Assembly: GCA_024226535.1 (NCBI GenBank) | Contig: JAAELP010000400.1 | Coordinates: 1-64,000 of the forward strand | DNA length: 64,000 nt | DNA from: Planctomycetota bacterium | Lineage (GTDB): Bacteria; Planctomycetota; Phycisphaerae; Phycisphaerales; SM1A02 | Direction: 5' to 3' | Shown: piece by piece, positions 50,298-58,133 of the stretch | Position numbering within the stretch: the stretch's first letter is position 1 | How the letters are laid out: each line of letters opens with the position of its first letter | The notes under the pieces: generated by a model | Seen by the model: only the letters and a program-made list of their open reading frames with translations | Databases searched by the model: none | Told to the model about the DNA's origin: nothing | Program-made: the position numbers and the translations under genes

Positions 50298-52334
50298 TCA
50301 CGGACGCGTCATGCGCCTGAGCAGTTCGCGGGCCTGGTTCGAGAGATGCTCCTGGAGTTCGTCGGCCGCGTCCGTGCGCTCGTGGCGGCGGGCGGTCTCG
50401 GCCTCGGCGGCGGTTCGGCACAGTACGGCGAGGGCGGCGCGCTGCTCGATCCACTGGGCGTCGGCGGGCGGAGGGATGACCATCTGCCCGACGACGCCGG
50501 CGCTCCCACCCGGCAGGCGGGCGAGCGCGTCGTGCAGATGCCGGCCGAGGTGGTTCACGAGCTGGGCGAGAGGCGCGTCGGGATCGATCTTGTCGAGCTG
50601 CTCGGTCATGGCCGCCCCGTCGCCACGCACGGCGGCGGCGGTCGCGAGCTTGAGCCGCGCGGGAAGGTCGGCGAGGCTTCGGCGCAGCACGGTGGCGGGC
50701 ATCTCCCACGCCGCCCAGCGGTTGAGCAGGTCGGGATCGCGCGACGTGTTGACGATCCCGACACAGTCGCCCATCGCGACCAGGAGCCGGCGCTCGCCAC
50801 GCGCGCGTGCCGCGGCCGCGCTGTCGACCTCGCCCTGCGCCCACGCCGCGACGAGCGCCTGGCGCGTCGCGCGCACCACGTCCGTCAGCTCCAGGTGCAG
50901 GCCACCGGTGGACACGAGCGCGGCCGGACGCCCCGCGGCAAGGTCCGTCTCCCACGCCAACGGCTCCAGCAGTTCCGCTTCGGCGCCGAAACGCGACAGC
51001 TCCCGCACGGTTGCCGGCGCGCGCGAAGGGTCGACGAGACCGACGGCCCGTCGCTTGAGGTGCGCCATGAAGCCGCGAGCCGCCCGTGGATCGACACGCT
51101 CCGCCGCCGCCGCCCACGTGCCGGCCTGTCGCAACACGTCCAGCGAGGTCGCCCACCGGGCATGATCGGCGACGAGCGAAGAGAACGACGGATCGGCGAG
51201 CGCGTCGGGATCGGTGCCCAGACGCTCGATCGCGCCGAGCAGGTTCCGCTCGGCCTTCTGGCACGAACGTTTCAGACGACCGAAGACCGATCGCAGCGCG
51301 CGCGGGGGACGTTGCTCGTCCGCCTCGTGGGCGACGAGCATCCGGTCGACGATCTCCTCCAGGGTCGCCCGGCGCGTCGGCGGCACCGTCCCGTCCGGGC
51401 GGTCGATCATCGCCAGCGTCGTCGCGAGGGAACGCGTGTCGGCGCCGTCGTCCCGCCGCTCCTGGATCGCGGCGACGATGCGTGTCGACTCCTCCAGCCG
51501 CGCGAGACGCTCGCCGCCGTCCCGCTCCAGCGCCGCGGCGGCGTGGCCGAGCCATGACCGGTACGCGGCGGCCGACTCCCCGTCGAGCCAGTCGGCCCGC
51601 TGGAGAACGTCCGACGCGTCGACGACGCGCTCCACGAGCCCGCGCTGCGGGCCGCCGGCGATCCGGCGCAGGCTCGCGCGAACAGCGGCGGGCACCGCCA
51701 GCGTCTCGATGCGCCCGCGCAGAGCGACTCGCGCCGAGACGGTCGCCCCGTCGCCGGCGACCCGGACCTCGGACGCGAGCGGCCAGTGGCTGGACGGCGC
51801 GACGCCGGTGGTCGCCTCGACCAACCCGGCGATCGGCTCGAACATCGGGGCGAGCGCCGCGTCGATGGTCGCCGGATCCGCCGTGCGCACCCAGGCCGCG
51901 AGATCCACCGCCGCCCCGTTGAACCGATCGAGCGCGTCGCGAAGGTCGGGGCGCGACTCGGCGAGCACCAGCGTGTCGAGCGCCGCGCGGCCCCGCGCGA
52001 GACGCGCGCCGGCAAGAAAGGCGATGCTCCCGTTGGCTCCCGCGTCCTCGGCGCCGATGAGCAGTTCGACCGCCGTCAGGCGGTAGTTGATCGCGGCCCG
52101 CAGCCCCGGTCGGTCGGACTCCGCGGCGCCGCGATCGCGCCGGGCGAGGTCTTCGATCTCCTTCTGAAGGGCCGACCCCAGCTCTCCCGTGTACGTCGGC
52201 ACCCGCCGGATCTCGTCCGGCTCGTCCCCGGGAGCTCCCTCCTGCGCGAACGCAGAGACTCCCGACAACAGCAGCGGCGCGAGTACCGCGATGCTACGCC
52301 GACACCCCCTCGAGCTGTTCCTCGTAGATCTCAA
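50298..52334 (-). CDS. Exported 678-residue helical protein, unrecognised
   Basis: The only start that captures the signal peptide (RRSIAVLAPLLLSGVSAFA-QEG) is TTG 52334, giving a 41-nt overlap with the glycosyltransferase gene; no ATG or GTG is in frame near it. The mature protein is Ala/Arg/Asp-rich and almost wholly alpha-helical. I find no catalytic motif, membrane helix or repeat. Many Arg/Asp pairs suggest an extended helical-bundle fold. The start is uncertain. The frame stays open upstream, but that part is antisense-like filler inside the glycosyltransferase. Confidence 0.55.
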   Translation of the reverse strand: MRSTRNSSRGCRRSIAVLAPLLLSGVSAFAQEGAPGDEPDEIRRVPTYTGELGSALQKEIEDLARRDRGAAESDRPGLRAAINYRLTAVELLIGAEDAGANGSIAFLAGARLARGRAALDTLVLAESRPDLRDALDRFNGAAVDLAAWVRTADPATIDAALAPMFEPIAGLVEATTGVAPSSHWPLASEVRVAGDGATVSARVALRGRIETLAVPAAVRASLRRIAGGPQRGLVERVVDASDVLQRADWLDGESAAAYRSWLGHAAAALERDGGERLARLEESTRIVAAIQERRDDGADTRSLATTLAMIDRPDGTVPPTRRATLEEIVDRMLVAHEADEQRPPRALRSVFGRLKRSCQKAERNLLGAIERLGTDPDALADPSFSSLVADHARWATSLDVLRQAGTWAAAAERVDPRAARGFMAHLKRRAVGLVDPSRAPATVRELSRFGAEAELLEPLAWETDLAAGRPAALVSTGGLHLELTDVVRATRQALVAAWAQGEVDSAAAARARGERRLLVAMGDCVGIVNTSRDPDLLNRWAAWEMPATVLRRSLADLPARLKLATAAAVRGDGAAMTEQLDKIDPDAPLAQLVNHLGRHLHDALARLPGGSAGVVGQMVIPPPADAQWIEQRAALAVLCRTAAEAETARRHERTDAADELQEHLSNQARELLRRMTRP

Positions 52335-53460
52335 GCAGCCGCCTGACCATCGTGGCGGCCGCGAAACGCTCCCGGCAGAGCTCGCGCCCGCGTCGTCCCA
52401 TCTCCCGGCGCTCGGCCTCGTGCTCGCGCATCCAGCGCACGGCCCCGGCGAGTCCCGCGACGTCCTTCGGCTCCACGAGGCGCCCCGTCTCGCCGTCGAT
52501 GCAGACCTCCCGCGTGCCATCCACATCATAGGCGATCACGGGCACCGCGCTGAGCAGCGCCTGCACGACGGTGCGCGGCAGTCCCTCGCGGTAGCTCGGT
52601 TGCGCGAGCACGTCCATCGCCGTCAGATGCGTGGCGATCTCTTCCGGGGGCACGAGACCGGTCACGCGCACGCGATCGGCCAGGCCCAGGTCGCGGACGC
52701 GACCCAGCAGCCGGTCGCGCCACCAACCGTCGCCGACCCACACGAGCTTCATGCGCTCGTCGTCGCGCATCATCGGCCCGACCGCGTCGAGCAGATCGTC
52801 GTGTCCCTTCAGCTCCGCGAGTCGCGAGATCGTGCCGACGACGAAGTCCTCCTCGTCGAGATCGAGAGCGGCGCGCGACTCCGCCCGCGTCACCGCCGGA
52901 TCGAGATGGCGCTCGACCTCCATTCCGGAGTGGACGGTGACATACTGCTCGGGCCGGCCGATACCGGCGGCGAGCGCCTGGTCACGCATCGCATCGGCGA
53001 CGCAGAGGATCCGATGACAGCGCTTCGCCGCGAAGCGCTCGGCGACGATGTACATGGCGTTGCGCCAGCGCGCCTGGTACGGGTGGAACGCCAGGCCGTG
53101 AATCGTGTGGATGACGCACGGAACGCCTTCCTTCCACGCCGCGAGACGCCCGAGGATCCCCGCCTTCGACGAGTGCGTGTGCACGACGTCCGGCTTCCAG
53201 TCCCGGATGAGCCGGCGCAGCGCACCCGTACAGCGCCGGTCGCGCCACGGAGCGACCTGGCGCACGAGGTCGGGTGTCTCGATCGTCTCGATGCCGCCGT
53301 GCTCGCGGGCACGCGGAAGCAGCGAGCCCTCCGGCCCGTAGATCGGCCCGTACACGAGGCTCACGTCGTGACCCGCGTCCGCCTGCCCGGCGCAGGAGAG
53401 CACGGTGTTCTCCTGCGACCCACCGAGGATCAACCGCGTCGAGATGTGCATGATGCGCAT
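52294..53460 (-). CDS. GT4-family glycosyltransferase
   Basis: 388 residues from ATG 53460 (an in-frame GTG at 53472 overlaps the truA stop and would add 4 residues). It starts MRIMHISTRLILGGSQENT, has HTHSSKAGILGRLAAW, VTVHSGMEVE and the C-terminal nucleotide-sugar site SYREGLPRTVVQALLSAVPVIAYDVDGTREV. The E-x7-E pair reads E-x7-Q here. GT-B retaining enzymes of this type transfer sugars to glycans or lipids at the membrane. It follows truA closely. Confidence 0.86.
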   Translation of the reverse strand: MRIMHISTRLILGGSQENTVLSCAGQADAGHDVSLVYGPIYGPEGSLLPRAREHGGIETIETPDLVRQVAPWRDRRCTGALRRLIRDWKPDVVHTHSSKAGILGRLAAWKEGVPCVIHTIHGLAFHPYQARWRNAMYIVAERFAAKRCHRILCVADAMRDQALAAGIGRPEQYVTVHSGMEVERHLDPAVTRAESRAALDLDEEDFVVGTISRLAELKGHDDLLDAVGPMMRDDERMKLVWVGDGWWRDRLLGRVRDLGLADRVRVTGLVPPEEIATHLTAMDVLAQPSYREGLPRTVVQALLSAVPVIAYDVDGTREVCIDGETGRLVEPKDVAGLAGAVRWMREHEAERREMGRRGRELCRERFAAATMVRRLLEIYEEQLEGVSA

Positions 53461-53468
53461 GCCCGGGC

Positions 53469-54269
53469 TCACTCCGTGCCCTCGTGCCTTCGTGCCTTCG
53501 TGCCTCCATACCGAACCCACATCAGGCACAACCCCTCCGGCGGCATCGTCGGGCCCGCGGCGGTCCGGTCGCGTCGGGCGATGATCTCCGGCACGGCGCC
53601 CGGTTCGAGGCGACCGCGGCCGACCTCGACCAGCGTGCCCGCGATGATCCGGACCATGTTGTACAGGAAGCCGGTGCCGCTCACGTCGATGCGGAGCCGG
53701 TGGGAGGTGCTCGCGGTCACCGAGCACGCGAGCACGGTGCGTGTCGTGCTCTCGCGACCGTGGTTCACGCGGGTGACGCTGGCGAAGTCGTGCGTCCCCA
53801 CGAGCCCGGCGGCGGCGGCGTGCATGCGGCCGGGGTCGAGCACCGCGGGCACGTACGTCACGAGCCTCCGATCGAACATCGGGCGGCGGATCTCCGTGGG
53901 AAGCCCGTGGAAGATCGAGTAGCGGTATCCCTTGGAGATCGCGTCCGCGATGGGGTCGAACGTCTCGGCGACCGTGACCGCGCGCGTGATCTGAACGTCA
54001 TCGGGCAGACGGGCGTTGATCGCGACGGCGACGCGATCGAGCGGAAGAACGGTCGTCGTGGTGAATGCGGCGATCTGGCCGCGGGCGTGCACGCCGGAAT
54101 CCGTGCGCGACGCGCCGTGGAGCACGACGGGCTCGCGAACGACCTCCATCACGGCCCGCTCGAGCACCTCCTGGACGGTGCGCAGCGGCTCCGCGCCCGG
54201 AGGATGCTGCTTCTGCCAGCCATGGAACTCCGTGCCCTCGTAAGCGACGGTGAGCTTGTAGCGGGGCAT
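53469..54269 (-). CDS. truA: tRNA pseudouridine(38-40) synthase TruA
   Basis: 266 residues. Catalytic region GASRTDSGVHARGQIAAF contains the essential Asp; other signatures are LTVAYEGTEFHGWQKQ, KGYRYSIF, and GTGFLYNMVRIIAGTLVEVGRGR. TruA makes pseudouridine at positions 38-40 of tRNA anticodon stems. The last ten or so residues (GGTKARRHEGTE) are encoded by four tandem octamers of a simple repeat at 53475-53506, so the natural stop seems to have been overwritten. The upstream region holds a double palindrome. Confidence 0.93.
   Translation of the reverse strand: MPRYKLTVAYEGTEFHGWQKQHPPGAEPLRTVQEVLERAVMEVVREPVVLHGASRTDSGVHARGQIAAFTTTTVLPLDRVAVAINARLPDDVQITRAVTVAETFDPIADAISKGYRYSIFHGLPTEIRRPMFDRRLVTYVPAVLDPGRMHAAAAGLVGTHDFASVTRVNHGRESTTRTVLACSVTASTSHRLRIDVSGTGFLYNMVRIIAGTLVEVGRGRLEPGAVPEIIARRDRTAAGPTMPPEGLCLMWVRYGGTKARRHEGTE
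53475..53506. repeat. Tandem octamer repeat (CGTGCCTT)x4 at the truA 3' end
   Basis: Four copies of CGTGCC(T/C)(T/C), 8-nt period, on the plus strand (GGCACGAA on the other). Because 8 is not a multiple of 3, each copy is read in a new frame. The array encodes the C-terminal tail of TruA. Confidence 0.75.
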
Positions 54270-54282
54270 GACCCGCGATCAT

Positions 54283-54331
54283 AAATGGTGTCAGACACCA
54301 TTTTGGGGAAAATGGTGTCAGACACCATTTT
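54283..54331. repeat. Two tandem palindromes AAATGGTGTCAGACACCATTT upstream of truA
   Basis: Two near-identical 21-23-nt perfect dyads (core GGTGTC-A-GACACC) spaced 26 nt apart with a TTTGGGG spacer; the stem extends to 10-11 bp. They fill the 67 nt between the leftward PilZ-kinase-like gene stop (54337) and the truA start (54269). The core resembles REP-type palindromes mobilised by IS200-like RAYT transposases. Confidence 0.7.
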
Positions 54332-54336
54332 GGGGG

Positions 54337-56043
54337 TCAGGCGGCGTCGAGCACCCGGCGCATGCTGTTGCGCGTGGCGAGCCGGCTGAGCTGGAGATTC
54401 TGCGCGGTGTCGAGGTCGATGAACATGAGGCCGGCCTGGTGCTTGCCGAAGCCGACCCGCTTCGTCCACATCACCCGGGCCCGCAGCGAGATCTCCTCGT
54501 CGTCGTCGGCGAGCTTCAGCTCGATGACGCCCTCCGGCGGTCGAGTGCACTGCACGCGCATGCCACCGAGGGAGAGGTCGAGCACCTTGCCGACGCTGCT
54601 CGTCACCGACTCCTGCGTGAGCCGCCCGTGGGTGCGGCGTCCCTCCCAGTTCGGGTTCAGCTCCACGAGACGCACGCTGGCCCAGAGCCGGACCATGCCC
54701 TTGGCGTCGCGTTGCACGCCCAGACGCCCGCCCATCAGGTCCGCGACTCGCTTGCACGGACCGAGGCCCAGCCCGATCGGCTCGCCCTTCGCCGGCTCGG
54801 CGGGATAGTACGCCCGCTGGAGCTGGTCCTCGGTGATGTCGTCGCCGGCGAGGCTGATCGCGAAATGCACCATCGACTCGCCGGGCTCGCCCTCGGGCGA
54901 AACGCGCATCGTGACGCGTCCGCGGCTGGCGAGCCGGAAGGACGTCGCCCACATCTCCATGAGCAGACGCCGCAGACGCAGCGGCTCGCCGTCCACGCGG
55001 GATGGAACGACGTCCTCGACGATGCTCGCCGCGACGAGGCCGCGCTTCGTGGCGATCGGCTCCTGGCGGCACATGACGTGCTCGACGAGACGGCGCAGGT
55101 CGAAGTGCCCGGTCTCGGCGCCTTCCTCTTCGGGGTCGCCGGGGCAGCCGAGACCGCCGCTTCGATCGCGCGACACGCTCAGCGTCTCACACGCCTTACG
55201 AATCCGCTCCAGGTTCACGCGGTGCGCGCTGGGGAGATCGGGCGACTCGAACAGCTCGAGGACGTTGCGGATCTCGTCGATGGGTCCGTTCAGCTCGTCG
55301 GCGAGGGCGGCGAGGTAGTCGCTCTTGATCTGCTCGGCGTAGAGCGCGTGCTGATGCTCGTCATCCAGCTCCTCGTAGCGCGTGATCAGGTCCAGCGCCT
55401 GGCAGTTGATCCGCTGGTTCAAAGTGAGCAGCTCTTCCACCATCGCGGCGCGGGCGTCGGCGTCCGGCGCGGCCTGGATGTCGATGGTCAGCCCGACGTA
55501 GCCACAGAACCGGCCGCGGCGATCGAAACACGGGGTAACGCGGTCGTGCACGAGATGCTCGGTGCCGTTCGCCCAGAGGAGGCGGTACTCCAGCTCGTAG
55601 GGCTGCTCGCCCGTCGCCGCGAGACGGTGCGCCGCGAGGCAGTGATCACGATCGCTCTCGGCGACGCGCTGGAGCCATCCCGTGCCGAGGGCGTCGACGA
55701 TGGGCTGTCCGGTGAGGACCTCCCAGCTCGCGCCCACGAACAGGCGATCACCCTTGGCATCGGATTGCCAGAGAAGGCCCGGCACGTGATCGAGGATCGT
55801 GCGATCGCCCTCTCGCTCCCCGCGGGCCGTCCGCAGGTCGTCCTTGAGATCGAGCACGCGCCGGCGGTTGCGTGCGCCGACGGCCACCGCCGCGAACACG
55901 AGCACGCTCACGCCCGCGGCCACGGTCCGGCCCTCGATCGTCGCCCGACCCGCCCACGCGGTGGCGGCGGCCGTGCCGGCGAACATGAACCACGCCGGCA
56001 GGCGAAGCGTCAGCGCTCGGATGAAATGGCGTTTCTTGTTCAA
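54337..56043 (-). CDS. Membrane PAS / pseudo-histidine-kinase / PilZ signalling protein
   Basis: 568 residues from TTG 56043. Two N-terminal membrane helices (about 14-30 and 39-57) are followed by a PAS domain (VPGLLWQSDAKGDRLFVGASWEVLTGQ, about 85-190), a DHp-like helix and an ATPase-like domain with GLGLGPCKRVADLMGGRLGV. The H-box reads LADELNGPI where a kinase has SHEL(R/N)TPL, so the phospho-acceptor His is Asp. The N-box Asn is also missing. The C-terminal PilZ domain keeps RTHGR (RxxxR) and DLSLGG (DxSxxG). It probably senses a signal and c-di-GMP without acting as a kinase. Confidence 0.75.
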   Translation of the reverse strand: MNKKRHFIRALTLRLPAWFMFAGTAAATAWAGRATIEGRTVAAGVSVLVFAAVAVGARNRRRVLDLKDDLRTARGEREGDRTILDHVPGLLWQSDAKGDRLFVGASWEVLTGQPIVDALGTGWLQRVAESDRDHCLAAHRLAATGEQPYELEYRLLWANGTEHLVHDRVTPCFDRRGRFCGYVGLTIDIQAAPDADARAAMVEELLTLNQRINCQALDLITRYEELDDEHQHALYAEQIKSDYLAALADELNGPIDEIRNVLELFESPDLPSAHRVNLERIRKACETLSVSRDRSGGLGCPGDPEEEGAETGHFDLRRLVEHVMCRQEPIATKRGLVAASIVEDVVPSRVDGEPLRLRRLLMEMWATSFRLASRGRVTMRVSPEGEPGESMVHFAISLAGDDITEDQLQRAYYPAEPAKGEPIGLGLGPCKRVADLMGGRLGVQRDAKGMVRLWASVRLVELNPNWEGRRTHGRLTQESVTSSVGKVLDLSLGGMRVQCTRPPEGVIELKLADDDEEISLRARVMWTKRVGFGKHQAGLMFIDLDTAQNLQLSRLATRNSMRRVLDAA

Positions 56044-56195
56044 CGGGAGCTCTCGCGCGGCGCGGCGATAACCACGGCTCGACCGTGCCGCCGTGTCACT
56101 TCCCGTTCATCGGTCCCTCGGGGCCGCGTCTTGGGCGCGATCTGGGTCCGATAACGTGGTCTCGTACAGACCACCCGTACCACGGACCACCCCGT

Positions 56196-57335
56196 CTACC
56201 CCTCGAAGAGGTTGTGCTGCATCACCATGCCCTGCTCCTCGAAGTACCCCAGGGCCTCCTCGACGCTGGAGAAGATGCGCGTGGCCGTCTCGGTGATGAA
56301 GGGGCTCGGGCTCTTCTTCGGCTTCCACACGACGTAGACCTCCTTCGTGTGCTCGAACGCGTGCTGAAGCTCGCGCTCGACGCCGCTGGAGAGTCCGGGA
56401 TTACCGCCCGCCAGCTCGGGGATCAGCGAGACGATCATGTCCGACTGATCGATGAGCTTGAAGTCGCGCATGTAGATCTGGCCGTCGACGTCGCCGGCGA
56501 TCTCGAGGATCTCGCGGACCGGCACGCGTTGCGACACATCGTCGGCGTTCGCGCGACCGCCGAACGAGTGCGGGGCGACCTCCAGCCAGTCCCGGCCCTC
56601 CTTCGCCGCGGCGATGCCGCGCTCCAGCAGAAGCTTTTCGTCCACGTCGCCCGGGTCGAAGGTGATGAAGTGCTTGGCGAGCTCAGAGCGGAAGGCGTCG
56701 ATCTCGGCCAGGACGTCGGGCATGTCGACGACGTGGCTCATCGGGAAGCTCGGGTAGACCTTCCGCATGTCGTTGCGGGTGATCAGGCGCAGGCAGGTCT
56801 CGAGCGTGTCGATGTGCCGGCCGCGGCTGAGGATGTAGAACTGGTGCTGGCAGTGCATCGCCCGCGCGACCAGCTCCGTGACCAGGATCTCCTCCTCGCG
56901 CCACACCATGCAGTCCTTGAGCGACGCGTCGATGTCGTGCTCGTAGTGCAGCCGCTGGTGGACGACCTCGATGTTGTCCACGAGGCAGATGAAGAGGTTC
57001 GGCCCCAGCGTCTCCATCTGGTCGAAGTCGAACGCGCTGAACAGCCCGTGTCGCCACCGGAAGGTCGCGTGGGTGTTCACGATGACGTTCGGATGCTCCG
57101 CAACCGGGGACGTGTCGGCGATGATGTCCTTGAACGCCGAGCGTCGCAGCGAATCGAGCCGGCTCAGCGGAAGGTCGAGGATACGGCCCGGACGCACGTC
57201 CGGCGCCTCGCCATACATCATGTTCCCGACGTGGTAGACATCGATGCGTGAACCTTGCTCCGCCGCCAGCTCGGCGACACTGTTGAGGTAGGGCTTCTTG
57301 TCGATGCCGATCTGGCCGGTGACGACGGCGCGCAT
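56196..57335 (-). CDS. Adenylate-kinase-like (AdkA-type) domain fused to nucleoside-2-deoxyribosyltransferase-like domain
   Basis: 379 residues. The N-terminal ~190 residues follow the archaeal AdkA plan: RAVVTGQIGIDKKPYLNSV (P-loop position), DVYHVGNMM, LPLSRLDSLRRSAFKDII, NVIVNTHATFRWRHG, LGPNLFICLVDNIEVVHQRL. The Walker A is degenerate: GQIGIDKK instead of GxxGxGK(S/T). Residues about 193-345 look like a Rossmann-like NDT/DUF4406 domain (VYPSFPMSHV, DFKLIDQSDMIVSLIP, and SSGVERELQHAF with the conserved Glu, then VYVVW). Function unknown; nucleotide binding or hydrolysis is inferred from fold resemblance. It lies 13 nt from the DedA gene. Confidence 0.6.
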   Translation of the reverse strand: MRAVVTGQIGIDKKPYLNSVAELAAEQGSRIDVYHVGNMMYGEAPDVRPGRILDLPLSRLDSLRRSAFKDIIADTSPVAEHPNVIVNTHATFRWRHGLFSAFDFDQMETLGPNLFICLVDNIEVVHQRLHYEHDIDASLKDCMVWREEEILVTELVARAMHCQHQFYILSRGRHIDTLETCLRLITRNDMRKVYPSFPMSHVVDMPDVLAEIDAFRSELAKHFITFDPGDVDEKLLLERGIAAAKEGRDWLEVAPHSFGGRANADDVSQRVPVREILEIAGDVDGQIYMRDFKLIDQSDMIVSLIPELAGGNPGLSSGVERELQHAFEHTKEVYVVWKPKKSPSPFITETATRIFSSVEEALGYFEEQGMVMQHNLFEG

Positions 57336-57348
57336 GGTGGAGATCCGA

Positions 57349-58017
57349 TCAGGGGTTGGCCGCGGAGCGACGCGGACGGAAACGGCGGAGCCACGAGGCC
57401 TTGGCCCGGGGGGGGCGCCGGTGCGACGCGCGGTGACGCATCCACCATCCGATGATCGCCGTCACCGCGACGATGAGCATGACGAGTCCGAGGATGCGGA
57501 AGAACAACTCGGCGAGGCTCCGCTGCTCGTCCATGCCGAGGCCCACGAGGTACCCGATGCCGAGTTGGGCCGGGACCGTGACGAGCACGCACGATGCCGT
57601 CGCCACGGCGAACTTCCAGAACGGCATGTGGAACATCCCCGCCACCGTGATCGCCGTGGTCCGGCTGCTGGGGATGAACCGCGCCATCACGATGAGCCAC
57701 GCCCCGCGGCGCTCGAGCTGGTGCTTCGCCTCCAGCAGCCGCCGCGGGTGGATGAGGCGTTTCGCCCACCTCCGGTGAAGCAGGCGCGTGCCGTAGTGAT
57801 TGCAGATCCAGAACCACATGTAGTCCGCGAGCACGATGCCGACGTAGGCACAGAGCGCGGTGGACCAGAACTCCAGGCGACCGGTCGCGATGAAGACGCC
57901 GGCGGGGATCGTGACCATCTCCTCGCCCAGCGCGATGCCCACGCCCGAGAGCATGAGCAGCAGGAAGACCGCGAACGGCCCGTACAAGGCGAGGTTGGTG
58001 TCGATGAACTGTTCCAT
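57349..58017 (-). CDS. DedA-family membrane protein
   Basis: 222 residues, with about five helices. DedA/VTT signatures are visible: SGVGIALGEEMVTIPAGVFIATG (acidic residue in the first re-entrant loop) and VMARFIPSSRTTAITVAGMFHMPFWKF (F-x-R-x-(I/V)P-x-x-R motif). DedA proteins such as UptA move undecaprenyl-phosphate or other lipids across the inner membrane. The basic tail (RRPPRAKASWLRRFRPRR) is long. Confidence 0.88.
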   Translation of the reverse strand: MEQFIDTNLALYGPFAVFLLLMLSGVGIALGEEMVTIPAGVFIATGRLEFWSTALCAYVGIVLADYMWFWICNHYGTRLLHRRWAKRLIHPRRLLEAKHQLERRGAWLIVMARFIPSSRTTAITVAGMFHMPFWKFAVATASCVLVTVPAQLGIGYLVGLGMDEQRSLAELFFRILGLVMLIVAVTAIIGWWMRHRASHRRPPRAKASWLRRFRPRRSAANP

Positions 58018-58133
58018 GGATGCTGGTCGCAGCCGGGGTCAGTGTATCCTCCCCGGATGGCCGAACCGGTGACCACCGGTGTTTCTCGGCGGTTTGGGGA
58101 TCTTCCTCCACGGTTCGAGGGCAACTCGTGACC

